From Ancylobacter sp. WKF20 (lineage in GTDB: Bacteria > Pseudomonadota > Alphaproteobacteria > Rhizobiales > Xanthobacteraceae), in contig NZ_CP121679.1 of the NCBI RefSeq assembly GCF_029760895.1, positions 4,566,238 to 4,630,237 on the forward strand: a DNA stretch of 64,000 nucleotides, read 5' to 3'. Positions 8,582 to 18,989 of this stretch are shown piece by piece. Position numbers and translations under genes: made by a program. How positions within the stretch are numbered: the first letter of the stretch is position 1; each line of letters begins with the position of its first letter. The notes under the pieces were generated by a model that had not been told where the DNA came from, did no database searches, and saw only the letters and a list, made by a program, of their open reading frames with translations.

Positions 8582-10441
8582 TCATGGTTCCGCTCCCCGC
8601 CGCACACCGAGCCGTGACTGCACGGCATTGAGCGCCGCCAGCAAATCGCATCCGGTATAAAAATACCCCTCAACGCCCGCCGCCTGCCACGCCGCTTCCT
8701 GCGCGCCCGGCCGGCCGGCGAGATAGAGCGCCGTCGCGCCGACCTCTTTCAGCGCGGCGGCAATGTTAAGTCCTTGCGATTCATAGAGTTCGTCCGAGCC
8801 GCACAGGCAGGCGATGCGGGCACCGGAGGCGCGGAAGGCCGCTGCGAGGTCCGTCGGGGTCTCCGTGGTCACCGTGGCAATGCCGCCGGCTTCGAAGGCG
8901 GCGCGGGCGAAACCGAGGCGGGCGGTGTAGTCGGCGGGCGTGCCGAGCGGGGCGAGGAAGACGGTCGGCGCCGGATGGGTGGCAAGCGCCGCCGCGCGCA
9001 GCGCCTCGAAGGGCTCCGCGTCGCGGTAGGGTAACACCGGATCGCTCAGCAGCGCGCCCTCGGTCGGCGCCTCGTGGGGAAGACGGGGCGCGGGGGCGAG
9101 GACCGCCGGCACCGCCTCGCCCAAAAGCGGAAATTCCGATGTTCCCGTAAGGGGTAAGCGGCGCGTGGCGATGTCCCTGGCGCGCTGCTCGCGGGTCGCT
9201 TTGAGGCGGCGCTGCCAGGCGCCGGAGGTGAGGCTCTCCACCATGCCGCCCTCGCGCTCAATGGCACGAAACAGCTCCCAGCCGGTGGCGGCGAGCTGCT
9301 CGGTGCGCTCCTCGATAGCGCCCGCCCCGGCGCCGGGATCGGCGACGCGGTGGATGTTGGCTTCCTCGATGAGGATGATCTGCGTGTTGCGCGCGAGCCG
9401 CCGGGCGCTGGCGTCAGGTAGGCCGAGGGCTTGCGTAAAAGGCAACACGCTCAAGCTGTTAGCGCCGCCGACACCGGCCGCGAAGGCGGCGATGGTGCCG
9501 CGCAGGAGGTTCACATAGGGGTCGAACCGGGTGAGCGAGCGCCACGCGGTCTCCATATGGATCGCGACCGGCACACCCTCGACGCCGCAGGCTTTCAGCA
9601 GCGCCGCCCAGAGCTGGCGGAAGGCGCGGGGCTTGGCCTGAGTGGCGAACTGGTCGGTATCGGCGGTCAGTGTGACCTCGATACAGGCGGCGGCCTGTTC
9701 GAGACTGAGCCCGGCGGCTTCCAGCGCCCTGAGATACGCCAGCGCGGTGGCGAGCACGGCGGCGAGTTCCTGCGCGTCCGACGCCCCGCCCTCGTGGTGC
9801 AGGCGCCCGTCCGCGCGCACCATCGGCTGGGAAAAGCCACGCGAGATCAAGGTGTTGACAGTCTGGCCGAGACGCGCCGACAGCCCGTCCCATTCAATGG
9901 GTGCGGCGCCTAAGGCGGCGAAATCGCCGATCGGGTCGAGCCCGAAGCGGATGTCGAGCTTGTCCGCCGCCACCCCTTCATAGAGCCGGGCCAGCGCCAG
10001 CGCGACGTCGCGGCCCTGATAGCGGCCCGCCTCGATGCGGATGGTAACCAGTTCCGGCAGCACGTCCTTGAGCGTCGCTGCCAGGCCCTCATGGCTCAGG
10101 GGCAGGCCGAAGCCACGGGCGGAGGGAGCGGAGGCGAAGACCAGCGAGATGCCGCTGGCGCCGCCGTTAAGGTCTTCCAATATCTGCTGATTTGCCAAAG
10201 CCGGGTCGTCGTGGTCGACCCGTGTGATCACCTGCCACGGCGCCCCGGCCGGCCGCCCGGCGATGGGAGCGGCGTCGCCCCGGCGCTCAGGCAGGGCGTC
10301 CAGCGTGATGCGGTCATAGGTTACCGTCTGCATCCGCTTTTCGTACGGAGCGCCCTTCAGAACAGCCTCGACGAGCTTCAGCCAATCGGCCCGCGTGGCG
10401 GGCGGAAAGTCGTGGAGTGTCGGTGCAGTGAGGTGGAGCAT
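8582..10441 (-). CDS. mutA: methylmalonyl-CoA mutase, small subunit
   Basis: 619 aa. It is homologous to the large subunit across the barrel (RLARNTQIILIEEANIHRVADPGAG; GGASGISLVFA). The C-terminal B12-like domain is degenerate: it has LCGSDELYESQGLNIAAALKEVGA but no D-x-H-x-x-G motif. This matches the non-catalytic subunit of heterodimeric mutases. It lies 50 bp after pccA and, with mutB, forms the mutase alpha-beta dimer. Confidence 0.9.
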   Translation of the reverse strand: MLHLTAPTLHDFPPATRADWLKLVEAVLKGAPYEKRMQTVTYDRITLDALPERRGDAAPIAGRPAGAPWQVITRVDHDDPALANQQILEDLNGGASGISLVFASAPSARGFGLPLSHEGLAATLKDVLPELVTIRIEAGRYQGRDVALALARLYEGVAADKLDIRFGLDPIGDFAALGAAPIEWDGLSARLGQTVNTLISRGFSQPMVRADGRLHHEGGASDAQELAAVLATALAYLRALEAAGLSLEQAAACIEVTLTADTDQFATQAKPRAFRQLWAALLKACGVEGVPVAIHMETAWRSLTRFDPYVNLLRGTIAAFAAGVGGANSLSVLPFTQALGLPDASARRLARNTQIILIEEANIHRVADPGAGAGAIEERTEQLAATGWELFRAIEREGGMVESLTSGAWQRRLKATREQRARDIATRRLPLTGTSEFPLLGEAVPAVLAPAPRLPHEAPTEGALLSDPVLPYRDAEPFEALRAAALATHPAPTVFLAPLGTPADYTARLGFARAAFEAGGIATVTTETPTDLAAAFRASGARIACLCGSDELYESQGLNIAAALKEVGATALYLAGRPGAQEAAWQAAGVEGYFYTGCDLLAALNAVQSRLGVRRGAEP

Positions 10442-10491
10442 CAGTGCAGTCCGTCCAGGAAAAGCGGCGTGTCAGTGCAGTGTGTGCGGGC

Positions 10492-12507
10492 TCAGGCGAA
10501 CTCCAGAATGACGGCGTCGACGGCGAGGCTGTCGCCCGCCTTGGCGAGGATGGTTTTCACCGTCGCGTCGCGCTCGGCGCGCAGCACGTTTTCCATCTTC
10601 ATTGCCTCGACGATGGCGAGCGCCTCGCCGGCCTTCACCTCCTGTCCCTCGCTCACCGCGATGGAGACGACGAGGCCGGGCATCGGGCAGAGCAGCTGCT
10701 TGCCGCTTCCGGCCTGCTGCTTCTCCGGCATGAGGGCGGCAAGCTCGGCTTCGCGGTTGGTGTAGACCACCGCCTCCACCGCCACGCCGCGATAGGCGAG
10801 GCTGACGCCATTGAGGCGGGGGCGCACCTGCACGGCCAGCGCCTCCTCGTCATAAACGCCGTTCCACACCGGCTCGCCGGGATGCCAGCCGGAGCGCAAC
10901 TCATGCGTGCCGGCGGGGCGGCCGGATTCATCCAGGAAGGTGACGATGAAGCCGCCGGCCGCGCGGTCGACCTCGCAGCGCAAAGCGAGATCGCCGATGC
11001 GCACCACGCGCTGATGCTCGAACACCACCGCCCGGCCCGCGAGCTGACCGCTGATCTTGCGCTTGCGGGCATTGCCGACATTGTCGATCACGGCCGCCAC
11101 CGCCGCCAGCTTGCGGGCGAGCGCCGGGGTCAGCGCCGCACCTAGGAAGCCCGCGCGATATTCCTCGGCGATGAAGCCGGTGGAAAGCCGCCCTTCCTTC
11201 CAGCGCGGATGGTCCATCAGCGCGGCGAGGAAGGGGATATTGTGCTGGATGCCATCAATGACGAAGGCGTCGAGCGCCTCCGATTGCGCTGCGATGGCCG
11301 CCGCGCGCGTCGGGGCGTGGGTGACAAGCTTGGCGATCATCGGGTCGTAGAACAGCGAGATTTCGCCGCCCTCATAGACGCCGGTATCGTTGCGCACGGT
11401 GACGCCCTCGCTCACGCTCTCCGCCGGGGGGCGGTAGCGGGTGAGCCGGCCAATGGAGGGCAGGAAGCCGCGATAGGGATCCTCGGCATAGACGCGGCTT
11501 TCCACCGCCCAGCCGGTGAGCTTCACCGCGTCCTGCGTGATGGACAGGGGCTCGCCCGCCGCGACGCGGATCATCTGCTCGACGAGGTCGATGCCGGTTA
11601 CCAGCTCCGTGACGGGGTGCTCGACCTGAAGGCGGGTGTTCATTTCGAGGAAATAGAACGACTTGTCCTGCCCGGCGACGAACTCCACCGTGCCGGCGGA
11701 ATCGTAGTTCACCGCCTTGGCCAGCGCGACCGCCTGCTCGCCCATCTTGCGACGGGTCGCCTCGTCGAGCAGCGGGGAGGGGGCTTCCTCGATGACCTTC
11801 TGGTTGCGGCGCTGGATCGAGCATTCGCGCTCGCCGAGATAGATGACATTGCCGTGCTTGTCGCCGAGCACCTGAATTTCGATGTGGCGCGGCTCGACGA
11901 TGAACTTCTCGACGAACACCCGGTCATCGCCGAAGGAGGATTTGGCCTCCGAGCGGGCGCGATCGAACCCTTCCTGCACCTCGTCGCGGGAATTCGCGAT
12001 GCGCATGCCCTTGCCGCCGCCACCGGCCGAGGCCTTGATCATCACGGGATAGCCGATCTCGTCGGCGATGCGGGCGGCGTGGCCGGCATCCTCGATCACG
12101 CCGAGATAGCCCGGCACGGTGGAGACATTCGCCGCCGCCGCCGCCTTCTTGGATTCGATCTTGTCGCCCATCGCCTCGATGGCTTGCGGGTTGGGCCCGA
12201 TGAAGACGATACTGGCCTCCTTCAGCGCCTGCGCGAAGGCGGCGCGCTCGGAGAGGAAGCCATAGCCGGGATGCACCGCCTCGGCCCCGGTCTGCCGGCA
12301 GGCCTCGATGATCTTGTCGATGACCAGATAGGACTGCGCGGCGGGGGCGGGGCCGATATGCACCGCCTCGTCCGCCATCTCCACATGCAGCGCGTCCTTG
12401 TCGGCATCGGAATAGACCGCGACGGTCTTGATGCCCATGCGCCGCGCGGTCTTGATGACCCGGCAGGCGATTTCGCCACGGTTGGCGATGAGGATCTTGG
12501 AGAACAT
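10492..12507 (-). CDS. pccA: propionyl/acetyl-CoA carboxylase alpha subunit (biotin carboxylase and BCCP)
   Basis: 671 aa. It carboxylates its own biotin with ATP and bicarbonate for transfer to propionyl-CoA by PccB. The biotin carboxylase domain starts MFSKILIANRGEIACRV, with the ATP-grasp glycine loop ASAGGGGKGMR. The C-terminal biotinyl domain has EAMKMEN with biotinyl-Lys at about 637. The frame opens at a GTG (12537), but ATG 12507 fits the family N-terminus. Mutase genes downstream favour propionyl-CoA as substrate. Confidence 0.95.
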   Translation of the reverse strand: MFSKILIANRGEIACRVIKTARRMGIKTVAVYSDADKDALHVEMADEAVHIGPAPAAQSYLVIDKIIEACRQTGAEAVHPGYGFLSERAAFAQALKEASIVFIGPNPQAIEAMGDKIESKKAAAAANVSTVPGYLGVIEDAGHAARIADEIGYPVMIKASAGGGGKGMRIANSRDEVQEGFDRARSEAKSSFGDDRVFVEKFIVEPRHIEIQVLGDKHGNVIYLGERECSIQRRNQKVIEEAPSPLLDEATRRKMGEQAVALAKAVNYDSAGTVEFVAGQDKSFYFLEMNTRLQVEHPVTELVTGIDLVEQMIRVAAGEPLSITQDAVKLTGWAVESRVYAEDPYRGFLPSIGRLTRYRPPAESVSEGVTVRNDTGVYEGGEISLFYDPMIAKLVTHAPTRAAAIAAQSEALDAFVIDGIQHNIPFLAALMDHPRWKEGRLSTGFIAEEYRAGFLGAALTPALARKLAAVAAVIDNVGNARKRKISGQLAGRAVVFEHQRVVRIGDLALRCEVDRAAGGFIVTFLDESGRPAGTHELRSGWHPGEPVWNGVYDEEALAVQVRPRLNGVSLAYRGVAVEAVVYTNREAELAALMPEKQQAGSGKQLLCPMPGLVVSIAVSEGQEVKAGEALAIVEAMKMENVLRAERDATVKTILAKAGDSLAVDAVILEFA

Positions 12508-12547
12508 GGGCTGCGGCCTCTGGTAGCGCGGCTTCACTCGGTCCGGT

Positions 12548-12635
12548 CGTCATGGCCGGGCTTGGCCCGGCCATCCATGTCTTGTCGCTGCTCAGGCGGA
12601 CGTCGTGGATGCCCGGGCCAGGCCCGGGCATGACG
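12548..12635. repeat. REP-type double hairpin, family A copy 1
   Basis: Two GC-rich hairpins face each other. The left is ATGGCCGGG-CTTGG-CCCGGCCAT. The right is a related arm pair around the loop CCAGG. The whole element is bounded by CGTCAT and ATGACG. It sits between the co-transcribed pccB and pccA genes. The same element recurs at 24729, 26225, 32040, 32184, 35346 and 41463. Confidence 0.85.
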
Positions 12636-12640
12636 TTGCG

Positions 12641-14173
<1,533 letters not shown>

Positions 14174-14239
14174 GGCGCGGGCTCCTTGGGCGGTGGTGCT
14201 GTGGGGATGTTCTAGGCCCTTGCGGGACAAAACATAAGC

Positions 14240-14277
14240 TGTGAAAATGCGGATCGTGAAACTGTAAAAATTTCACA
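14240..14277. promoter_or_regulatory. inverted repeat in the pccB/regulator divergent region
   Basis: GTGAAA (14256-14261) and TTTCAC (14271-14276) are 9 bp apart. A further TGTGAAA at 14240-14246 mirrors TTTCACA at 14271-14277. This AT-rich island lies upstream of pccB and is a candidate operator for the divergent regulator. The TTTGCAAA motif reported for Rhodobacter PccR is not present as such. Confidence 0.4.
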
Positions 14278-14299
14278 AAATCGACGGTGGGGGCGCGGA

Positions 14300-14490
14300 T
14301 GCTGCTCCCTCTCCCCGTGGGGGAGAGGGTTGGGGTGAGGGGGCTCAACGCTTCGCAACCGGCTATGCCCTCACCGACCCGCTTCGCGGGCCACCTCTCC
14401 GTCGAAGCCGGATGTTTCCGGCTTCGGTTGCCGGGAGTCGAACTCGGCTACAGCCGAGTTCGGGCGGGGAGAGGAAAGGGGAGAGGCTTC
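14300..14490. repeat. mosaic of GC-rich hairpins upstream of the ScfR-type regulator
   Basis: The 333 bp between pccB and the regulator holds three perfect hairpins in a row. They are CCCTCTCCCC/GGGGAGAGGG (14307-14329), CGAAGCCGG/CCGGCTTCG (14403-14426) and an 11-bp stem with a 2-nt loop centred on CTACAG (14439-14462). The flanking ctctcccc/ggggagag sequences resemble the mosaic intergenic repeats common in Hyphomicrobiales. I see no gene here. The hairpins would lie in the regulator's 5' leader. Confidence 0.7.
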
Positions 14491-14506
14491 TGCGGGAAGA
14501 AATATC

Positions 14507-15943
14507 ATGTCCAAGAAAGTCTTCGCCGGCCATGCGGTGCGCAATCTGCGCGAGCGGCAGGGGCTGACGCAGATGGATTTCGCCCGGCGGCTCTCGCTGT
14601 CGCCGAGCTACATCAACCAGATCGAGAGCAACCAGCGCCCGGTGACGGCGGCGGTGCTGCTCGCCATCAGCCGCACCTTCGATCTCGACATCACCCGCTT
14701 CGGCGCCGACGATCTCGACCGCATCGTCGCCGATCTGCGCGAGGCGCTGGCCGACCCGGTGTTTCGCGGGCTGGAGCCGAGCCTGCAGGACCTGAAGAAC
14801 GCCACCACCCACGCCCCCGCCTTCGCCCATGCCTTTCTACGCCTGCATGGCGCGCTGCGGCGCATGGAGGAGCGGCGCGCCGCGCTCGACGATGCGGTGG
14901 TCTCGGTCGCCCGCGAGGTGGATGGCGAGACGCGCAGCCTCGCGCCCTATGAGGAGGTGCGCGACCATTTCCATTACATCGACAATTACGTCGACGGGCT
15001 CGACCGTGCGGCGGAGGAGCGGGCGGAGGCGCTGGATCTCTTCGCCCGCGAGGATGCCGCGCGCGTGCTCGCCCAGCATCTGCGCCAGCGCCACGACATC
15101 ACGGTGGACCTCGCCCCAGCCGAGGAGGCCGACGCCCCGCTCGTCGCCTATGACCGCTACCGCCGGGTGGCGACGCTGGCGCGCACCCTTGATCCGGCGA
15201 GCCGCGCCTTCCGCCTCGCCGCGCTGATCGCCCGTTTCGAGCAGAGCGAGTTGATCGACCAGCATGTGATCGACGCCGGCTTTCGCTCGCCCACCGCGCG
15301 CGAGGTCTGCCGGCTTTCCTTGCAGAACTACTATGCCGGTGCCCTGATACTGCCCTATCGGCGCTTCGCCCGGCTGGCGCGCGAGAAGCGGCACGACCTC
15401 GATCTGCTCAGCCTCGTCACCGGGGCGAGCCTGGAACAGGTGTGCCACCGGCTCTCCACCCTGCAGCGGCCGGGGGAAAAGGGCATTCCGTTCTATTTCC
15501 TCAAGGTCGACCGCGCCGGCAATGTCATCAAGCGGCACAGCGCGACGCGCTTCCAGTTCGCCCGCTATGGCGGCGCCTGCCCGGTATGGAACGTGCACGA
15601 GGCGTTCGAGCAGCCGGCCCGCACGCTGGTGCAGATCGGCGCCATGCCGGACGGGGTGCGTTATCTCTGCCTCGCCCGCGGCGCCTCCAAGCCCGCCACG
15701 CGCTTCGGCGCGCGAGAACGCCGCTTCGCGCTCGGCATCGGCTGCGAGCTCTCTTACGCGGCCGAGCTCGTCTATGCCGATGGGCTCGATCTGCGCAGCG
15801 CCGCGCCGGCGCTGCTGGGCGTGAATTGCCGCATCTGCCCGCGCCCCAACTGCCCCGAACGCGCCTTCCCCCCACTCGACCGCGACATCGTGCTCGACCC
15901 GGACCGCCGGGGCGTGGTGCCCTTCGCGGTCAGGGAGGGGTGA
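14507..15943 (+). CDS. ScfR/PccR-type short-chain fatty-acyl regulator (XRE-HTH plus IrrE-like and DUF2083 regions)
   Basis: 478 aa. It has an N-terminal XRE helix-turn-helix (residues about 8-62: VRNLRERQGLTQMDFARRL, SPSYINQIESNQRPV). A long middle region resembles the ImmA/IrrE-type domain. The C-terminal part has paired cysteines (GVNCRICPRPNCPERAFPP) that could bind metal. This architecture is that of ScfR/RamB/PccR proteins, which sense short-chain acyl-CoAs and control propionate or acetate genes. Its position divergent from pccBA-mutAB strongly suggests it controls that cluster. Confidence 0.88.
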   Translation: MSKKVFAGHAVRNLRERQGLTQMDFARRLSLSPSYINQIESNQRPVTAAVLLAISRTFDLDITRFGADDLDRIVADLREALADPVFRGLEPSLQDLKNATTHAPAFAHAFLRLHGALRRMEERRAALDDAVVSVAREVDGETRSLAPYEEVRDHFHYIDNYVDGLDRAAEERAEALDLFAREDAARVLAQHLRQRHDITVDLAPAEEADAPLVAYDRYRRVATLARTLDPASRAFRLAALIARFEQSELIDQHVIDAGFRSPTAREVCRLSLQNYYAGALILPYRRFARLAREKRHDLDLLSLVTGASLEQVCHRLSTLQRPGEKGIPFYFLKVDRAGNVIKRHSATRFQFARYGGACPVWNVHEAFEQPARTLVQIGAMPDGVRYLCLARGASKPATRFGARERRFALGIGCELSYAAELVYADGLDLRSAAPALLGVNCRICPRPNCPERAFPPLDRDIVLDPDRRGVVPFAVREG

Positions 15944-15960
15944 GGGGGCGCACGGCCATC

Positions 15961-16072
15961 GTCATCCCGGCCGGAGCGTAGCGCAGAGCCGGGATCGCGG
16001 GCCGCCGGCCTTCAGCGACGATGCCCGCATGGGCCACGATCCCGGCTCGGCCTGCGGCCGTCCGGGATGACG
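15961..16072. repeat. REP-type palindrome, family C copy 1
   Basis: An imperfect palindrome bounded by GTCATCCCGG and CCGGGATGAC, with internal GCCGGGATCG/CGATCCCGGC arms. It lies between the convergent regulator and XRE-cupin genes and could act as a bidirectional transcription end. A second copy is at 50475-50604. Confidence 0.75.
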
Positions 16073-16093
16073 GTTAAGGCCGAGCCCCCCGCC

Positions 16094-16753
16094 TCAGCGC
16101 GGCTCGCGGGGGTAGATGATGATCGACAGATAGGTCATCGGCCGCACCAGCAATTCCTCCGGCCCGTGCGTGCCGGCGGAATCGAACAGCAGCGAATCGC
16201 CCGGGCGCAGATGGTAGGTGCGGTCGCCGTGGCGGTAATTCACCTCGCCGGTGAGCATGTGGATGAACTCCACCCCGGCATGGCGGAAGCCGGTATAGGG
16301 CACGGCTTCCTCGCTCAGCGTGATGAGATAGGGCTCGACCACCACCTCGCCGCCTAGCGCATGGCCGAGCAACTCATATTGATGGCCGACCTTGGTGCCG
16401 CGCCGCTCGATATGCACGCCTTGCCCCGCCGGCACGAAGGAGCAGTCGCGCTTCTCCTCGAAGCTGGAGAACAGCGTCGAGATCGGCACGTTCAGCACGT
16501 TGGAGATCGACTGGAGCGTGGAGAGCGAGGGCGAGATCAGCCCGTTCTCGATCTTGGAGAGCATGCCGACCGAGATGCCGGCGGCGGCGGCGAGATCGGA
16601 GACGGTGAGGTCGAGATCGCGGCGGATGGTGCGGACCTGAAGGCCGAGCGCCTGTTCCAGCGTGCGCTCATTGGCGTTCGGCGCGCCGGAACCCGTGTTC
16701 AGCTCCTCCACCACATCCTCGACCCTGCCCTTGCTCCGCTTCGCCTCGCTCAA
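16094..16753 (-). CDS. XRE-cupin transcriptional regulator
   Basis: About 219 aa. An XRE helix-turn-helix (GLQVRTIRRDLDLTVSDLAAA, GISVGMLSKIENG) is followed by a C-terminal cupin (TGEVNYRHGDRTYHLRPGDSL, then GTHGPEEL) that senses a small ligand. No early ATG exists. I place the start at a TTG (16753) preceded by AGGGAG; the open frame reaches another TTG at 16816. The family (PuuR/SutR-like) regulates amino-acid or polyamine use. It is divergent from sthA, which may be its target. Confidence 0.83.
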   Translation of the reverse strand: MSEAKRSKGRVEDVVEELNTGSGAPNANERTLEQALGLQVRTIRRDLDLTVSDLAAAAGISVGMLSKIENGLISPSLSTLQSISNVLNVPISTLFSSFEEKRDCSFVPAGQGVHIERRGTKVGHQYELLGHALGGEVVVEPYLITLSEEAVPYTGFRHAGVEFIHMLTGEVNYRHGDRTYHLRPGDSLLFDSAGTHGPEELLVRPMTYLSIIIYPREPR

Positions 16754-16940
16754 TGCCCTGCTCCCTCGCGCCGCCCCACCCGATGGGAAACGTTTCACCG
16801 GCAAAAGCAAGCCCAATGCAAGCCCAATCCGCTAGGTGCGATGAAATGGTGCGGGCTGAAGACTGTCATCGGTCCTTGGCATTCATCGTGCATCGACTTG
16901 GTTCAACTATCCCCGGCTTCCTCCAGGTAGTGGCGCTTCC

Positions 16941-18335
16941 ATGTACGACTTCGACATGATTGTCATCGGCAGCGGCCCGTCCGGACGACGCGCCGCCGTG
17001 CAATCCGCCAAGATCGGCAAATCCGTGCTGGTGGTGGAAAAGGGCCGCCGCGTCGGCGGTGTCTCCGTCCACACCGGCACCATCCCCTCCAAGACGCTGC
17101 GCGAGACGGTGCTGAACCTCTCCGGCTGGCGCGAGCGCGGCTTCTACGGCCGCGGCTACCGGGTGAAGCAGGATATCGGCGCGCCCGATTTGATGATCCG
17201 CCTGCACAAGACACTCGATCACGAGGTCGAGGTGCTCGAACATCAGTTCAGCCGCAATGGCGTGAAGACCGCGCGCGGCGAGGCGCGATTCCTCGATCCG
17301 CACCGCATCGAGATCACCACCGAAAGCGGTGAGGTCTCCAGCGTCACCGGCGCGCATGTGCTGATCGCCTGCGGCACCCGGCCCTTCCGGCCGGACTATG
17401 TGCCCTTCAACGGCACCAGCGTGTTCGACAGCGACGAGATCGTCGAGCTGCCGCGCCTGCCGCGCAGCCTCGCGGTGATCGGCGCCGGGGTGATCGGCGT
17501 CGAATATGCCAGCATCTTCAGCGCGCTCGATGTCGCGGTGACGCTGATCGAGCCGCGCGCCACCTTCCTCGACTTCATCGACAAGGAGCTGATCGAGGAA
17601 TTCGTGCATGAGCTGCGCGACCGCAATGTCGGGCTGCGGCTCGGCTCGGCGGTGACCTCGATCGAACTCGGCAAGGACGACCGGCCGATCTGCAAGCTGG
17701 CCGACGGGCGCACCGTGCAGTCCGACATGCTGCTCTTCGCCGCCGGGCGCGTCGGCGCCACGGATCGGCTCAATCTCGGCGCTGCCGGGCTGTCGGTCGA
17801 TCATCGCGGCCGCGTCACGGTCGAGCCGAAGACGCTGCAGACCAGCGTGCCGCATATCTACGCCGCCGGCGACGTGATCGGCTTCCCGAGCCTCGCCTCC
17901 ACCTCCATGGAGCAGGGGCGCCTTGCCGCCTGCCACGCTTTCGGGCTGGAGCCTCCGCCGCCGCCCGAGTTCTTCCCCTATGGCATCTATGCGGTGCCGG
18001 AAATCTCCACCGTCGGCATGAGCGAGGAAGAGGTGCGCCGGCGCGAGATTCCCTATGAATGCGGCATCGCCCGTTTCCGCGAGACCTCGCGCGGCCACAT
18101 CATGGGGCTGAATAACGGGATGATGAAGATGATCTTCTCGACCAAGACCCGCCGCCTGCTCGGCGTGCATATCGTAGGGGAAGGCGCGACCGAGCTCATC
18201 CATATCGGCCAGGCGGTGCTGAACCTGAAGGGCACGATCGACTATTTCATCGAGAACACCTTCAACTACCCGACCCTCGCCGAAGCCTACAAGATCGCCG
18301 GCCTGGACGCCTGGAACCGCATGCCGAAGGTGTGA
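16941..18335 (+). CDS. sthA: soluble (Si-specific) NAD(P) transhydrogenase
   Basis: 464 aa flavoprotein of the pyridine-nucleotide disulfide oxidoreductase fold. The FAD motif G10-x-G12-x-x-G15 is near the start, with a second NAD(P) Rossmann motif GAGVIGVEYASIFSAL and AAGDVIGFPSLA near the FAD. The redox-disulfide site of lipoamide dehydrogenases is replaced by VHTGTIPSKTLRE, with no CxxxxC, as in SthA. It equilibrates NADPH with NAD+ in the cytoplasm. The dimerisation domain is complete. Confidence 0.93.
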   Translation: MYDFDMIVIGSGPSGRRAAVQSAKIGKSVLVVEKGRRVGGVSVHTGTIPSKTLRETVLNLSGWRERGFYGRGYRVKQDIGAPDLMIRLHKTLDHEVEVLEHQFSRNGVKTARGEARFLDPHRIEITTESGEVSSVTGAHVLIACGTRPFRPDYVPFNGTSVFDSDEIVELPRLPRSLAVIGAGVIGVEYASIFSALDVAVTLIEPRATFLDFIDKELIEEFVHELRDRNVGLRLGSAVTSIELGKDDRPICKLADGRTVQSDMLLFAAGRVGATDRLNLGAAGLSVDHRGRVTVEPKTLQTSVPHIYAAGDVIGFPSLASTSMEQGRLAACHAFGLEPPPPPEFFPYGIYAVPEISTVGMSEEEVRRREIPYECGIARFRETSRGHIMGLNNGMMKMIFSTKTRRLLGVHIVGEGATELIHIGQAVLNLKGTIDYFIENTFNYPTLAEAYKIAGLDAWNRMPKV

Positions 18336-18340
18336 GGGGG

Positions 18341-18730
18341 CTAAAGACGAGTGACGTCGAGGCGGCTCAGCAGATCGTCCGCCGCGAATTCGCCGGTGAT
18401 GACGGCGACGAATTGATCGGCGAGCGCGGGATCGTCCTCGTTTTTCAGCGCCAACCCGTTCAGCGCGAAGAAGGCGAGCATGGAAAACCATGCCGCGCGT
18501 TTGTTGCCCTGTTCGAACGGGTGATTGCGGGCAATTGCCAGCGCGAGATGCAGGCCAAGCGCGGCTGGATCATCCCCGGCGCCATAATGCCAACGCTGGC
18601 GGGGCGCCATCACCGCCGATTCCAATAGGCCTTCGTCGCGCAGGAGATATGGCTCGCCGGAAGATTCGACGACCGCACGGGCAATGTCCTCGATTTGCGC
18701 GATCTCAAGCCAGAGCCGCTCCGGCGGCAT
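18341..18730 (-). CDS. doc: Doc/Fic-family death-on-curing toxin
   Basis: 129 aa, the normal Doc length. The Fic core is HPFEQGNKRAAW (His70 to Arg78), matching HxFx-x-GNKR; Doc proteins phosphorylate EF-Tu. The usual Asp/Asn ahead of the Gly is Gln here. The N-terminus (ERLWLEIAQIEDIARAVV) is typical. The start ATG shares one base with the antitoxin stop (TAATG), so the pair is translationally coupled. It is convergent with sthA, 5 bp away. Confidence 0.88.
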   Translation of the reverse strand: MPPERLWLEIAQIEDIARAVVESSGEPYLLRDEGLLESAVMAPRQRWHYGAGDDPAALGLHLALAIARNHPFEQGNKRAAWFSMLAFFALNGLALKNEDDPALADQFVAVITGEFAADDLLSRLDVTRL

Positions 18731-18957
18731 TATTCAGCCAGGCGCGCGGCCACCTTCTGCCACCGCTTGAGCGCGGCTTTGGTGAAGGCCTTGGCGTCGA
18801 AGTCCTGACCGGGTTCAACCTTATAATCGATGCCGCCTTCGCTAAGGGCGGCATTGGTGCGGGCGAGACCTGCGTCAGCATCGCTGTCCCGAGCGCGCCG
18901 GTCTTCTCCGGCGGTCGCGTCAACTTGGGTCAGGCGAAGGTCACGAGCGGTGTTCAT
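18730..18957 (-). CDS. putative antitoxin partner of Doc
   Basis: 75 aa, acidic in the middle and basic at the C-terminus (KAALKRWQKVAARLAE). It lies directly upstream of Doc with a one-base overlap, as antitoxins do. It shows no Phd/YefM-type N-terminus that I can recognise. DSDADAGLARTNAAL and the region after it would be disordered or toxin-wrapping by analogy with Phd. No strong ribosome-binding site precedes the ATG. Function is assigned from position only. Confidence 0.6.
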   Translation of the reverse strand: MNTARDLRLTQVDATAGEDRRARDSDADAGLARTNAALSEGGIDYKVEPGQDFDAKAFTKAALKRWQKVAARLAE

Positions 18958-18989
18958 GAAAGTAATATAGCGAGGACTCGGCTTTCCGC

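Noticed and set aside
12548..12635. REP hairpins considered as intrinsic terminators
   Set aside because: Stable hairpins but no T-run. Copies lie within operons whose downstream genes need expression.
16941..18335. sthA considered as lipoamide dehydrogenase or mercuric reductase
   Set aside because: No CxxxxC redox pair; the site reads TGTIPSK as in soluble transhydrogenase.
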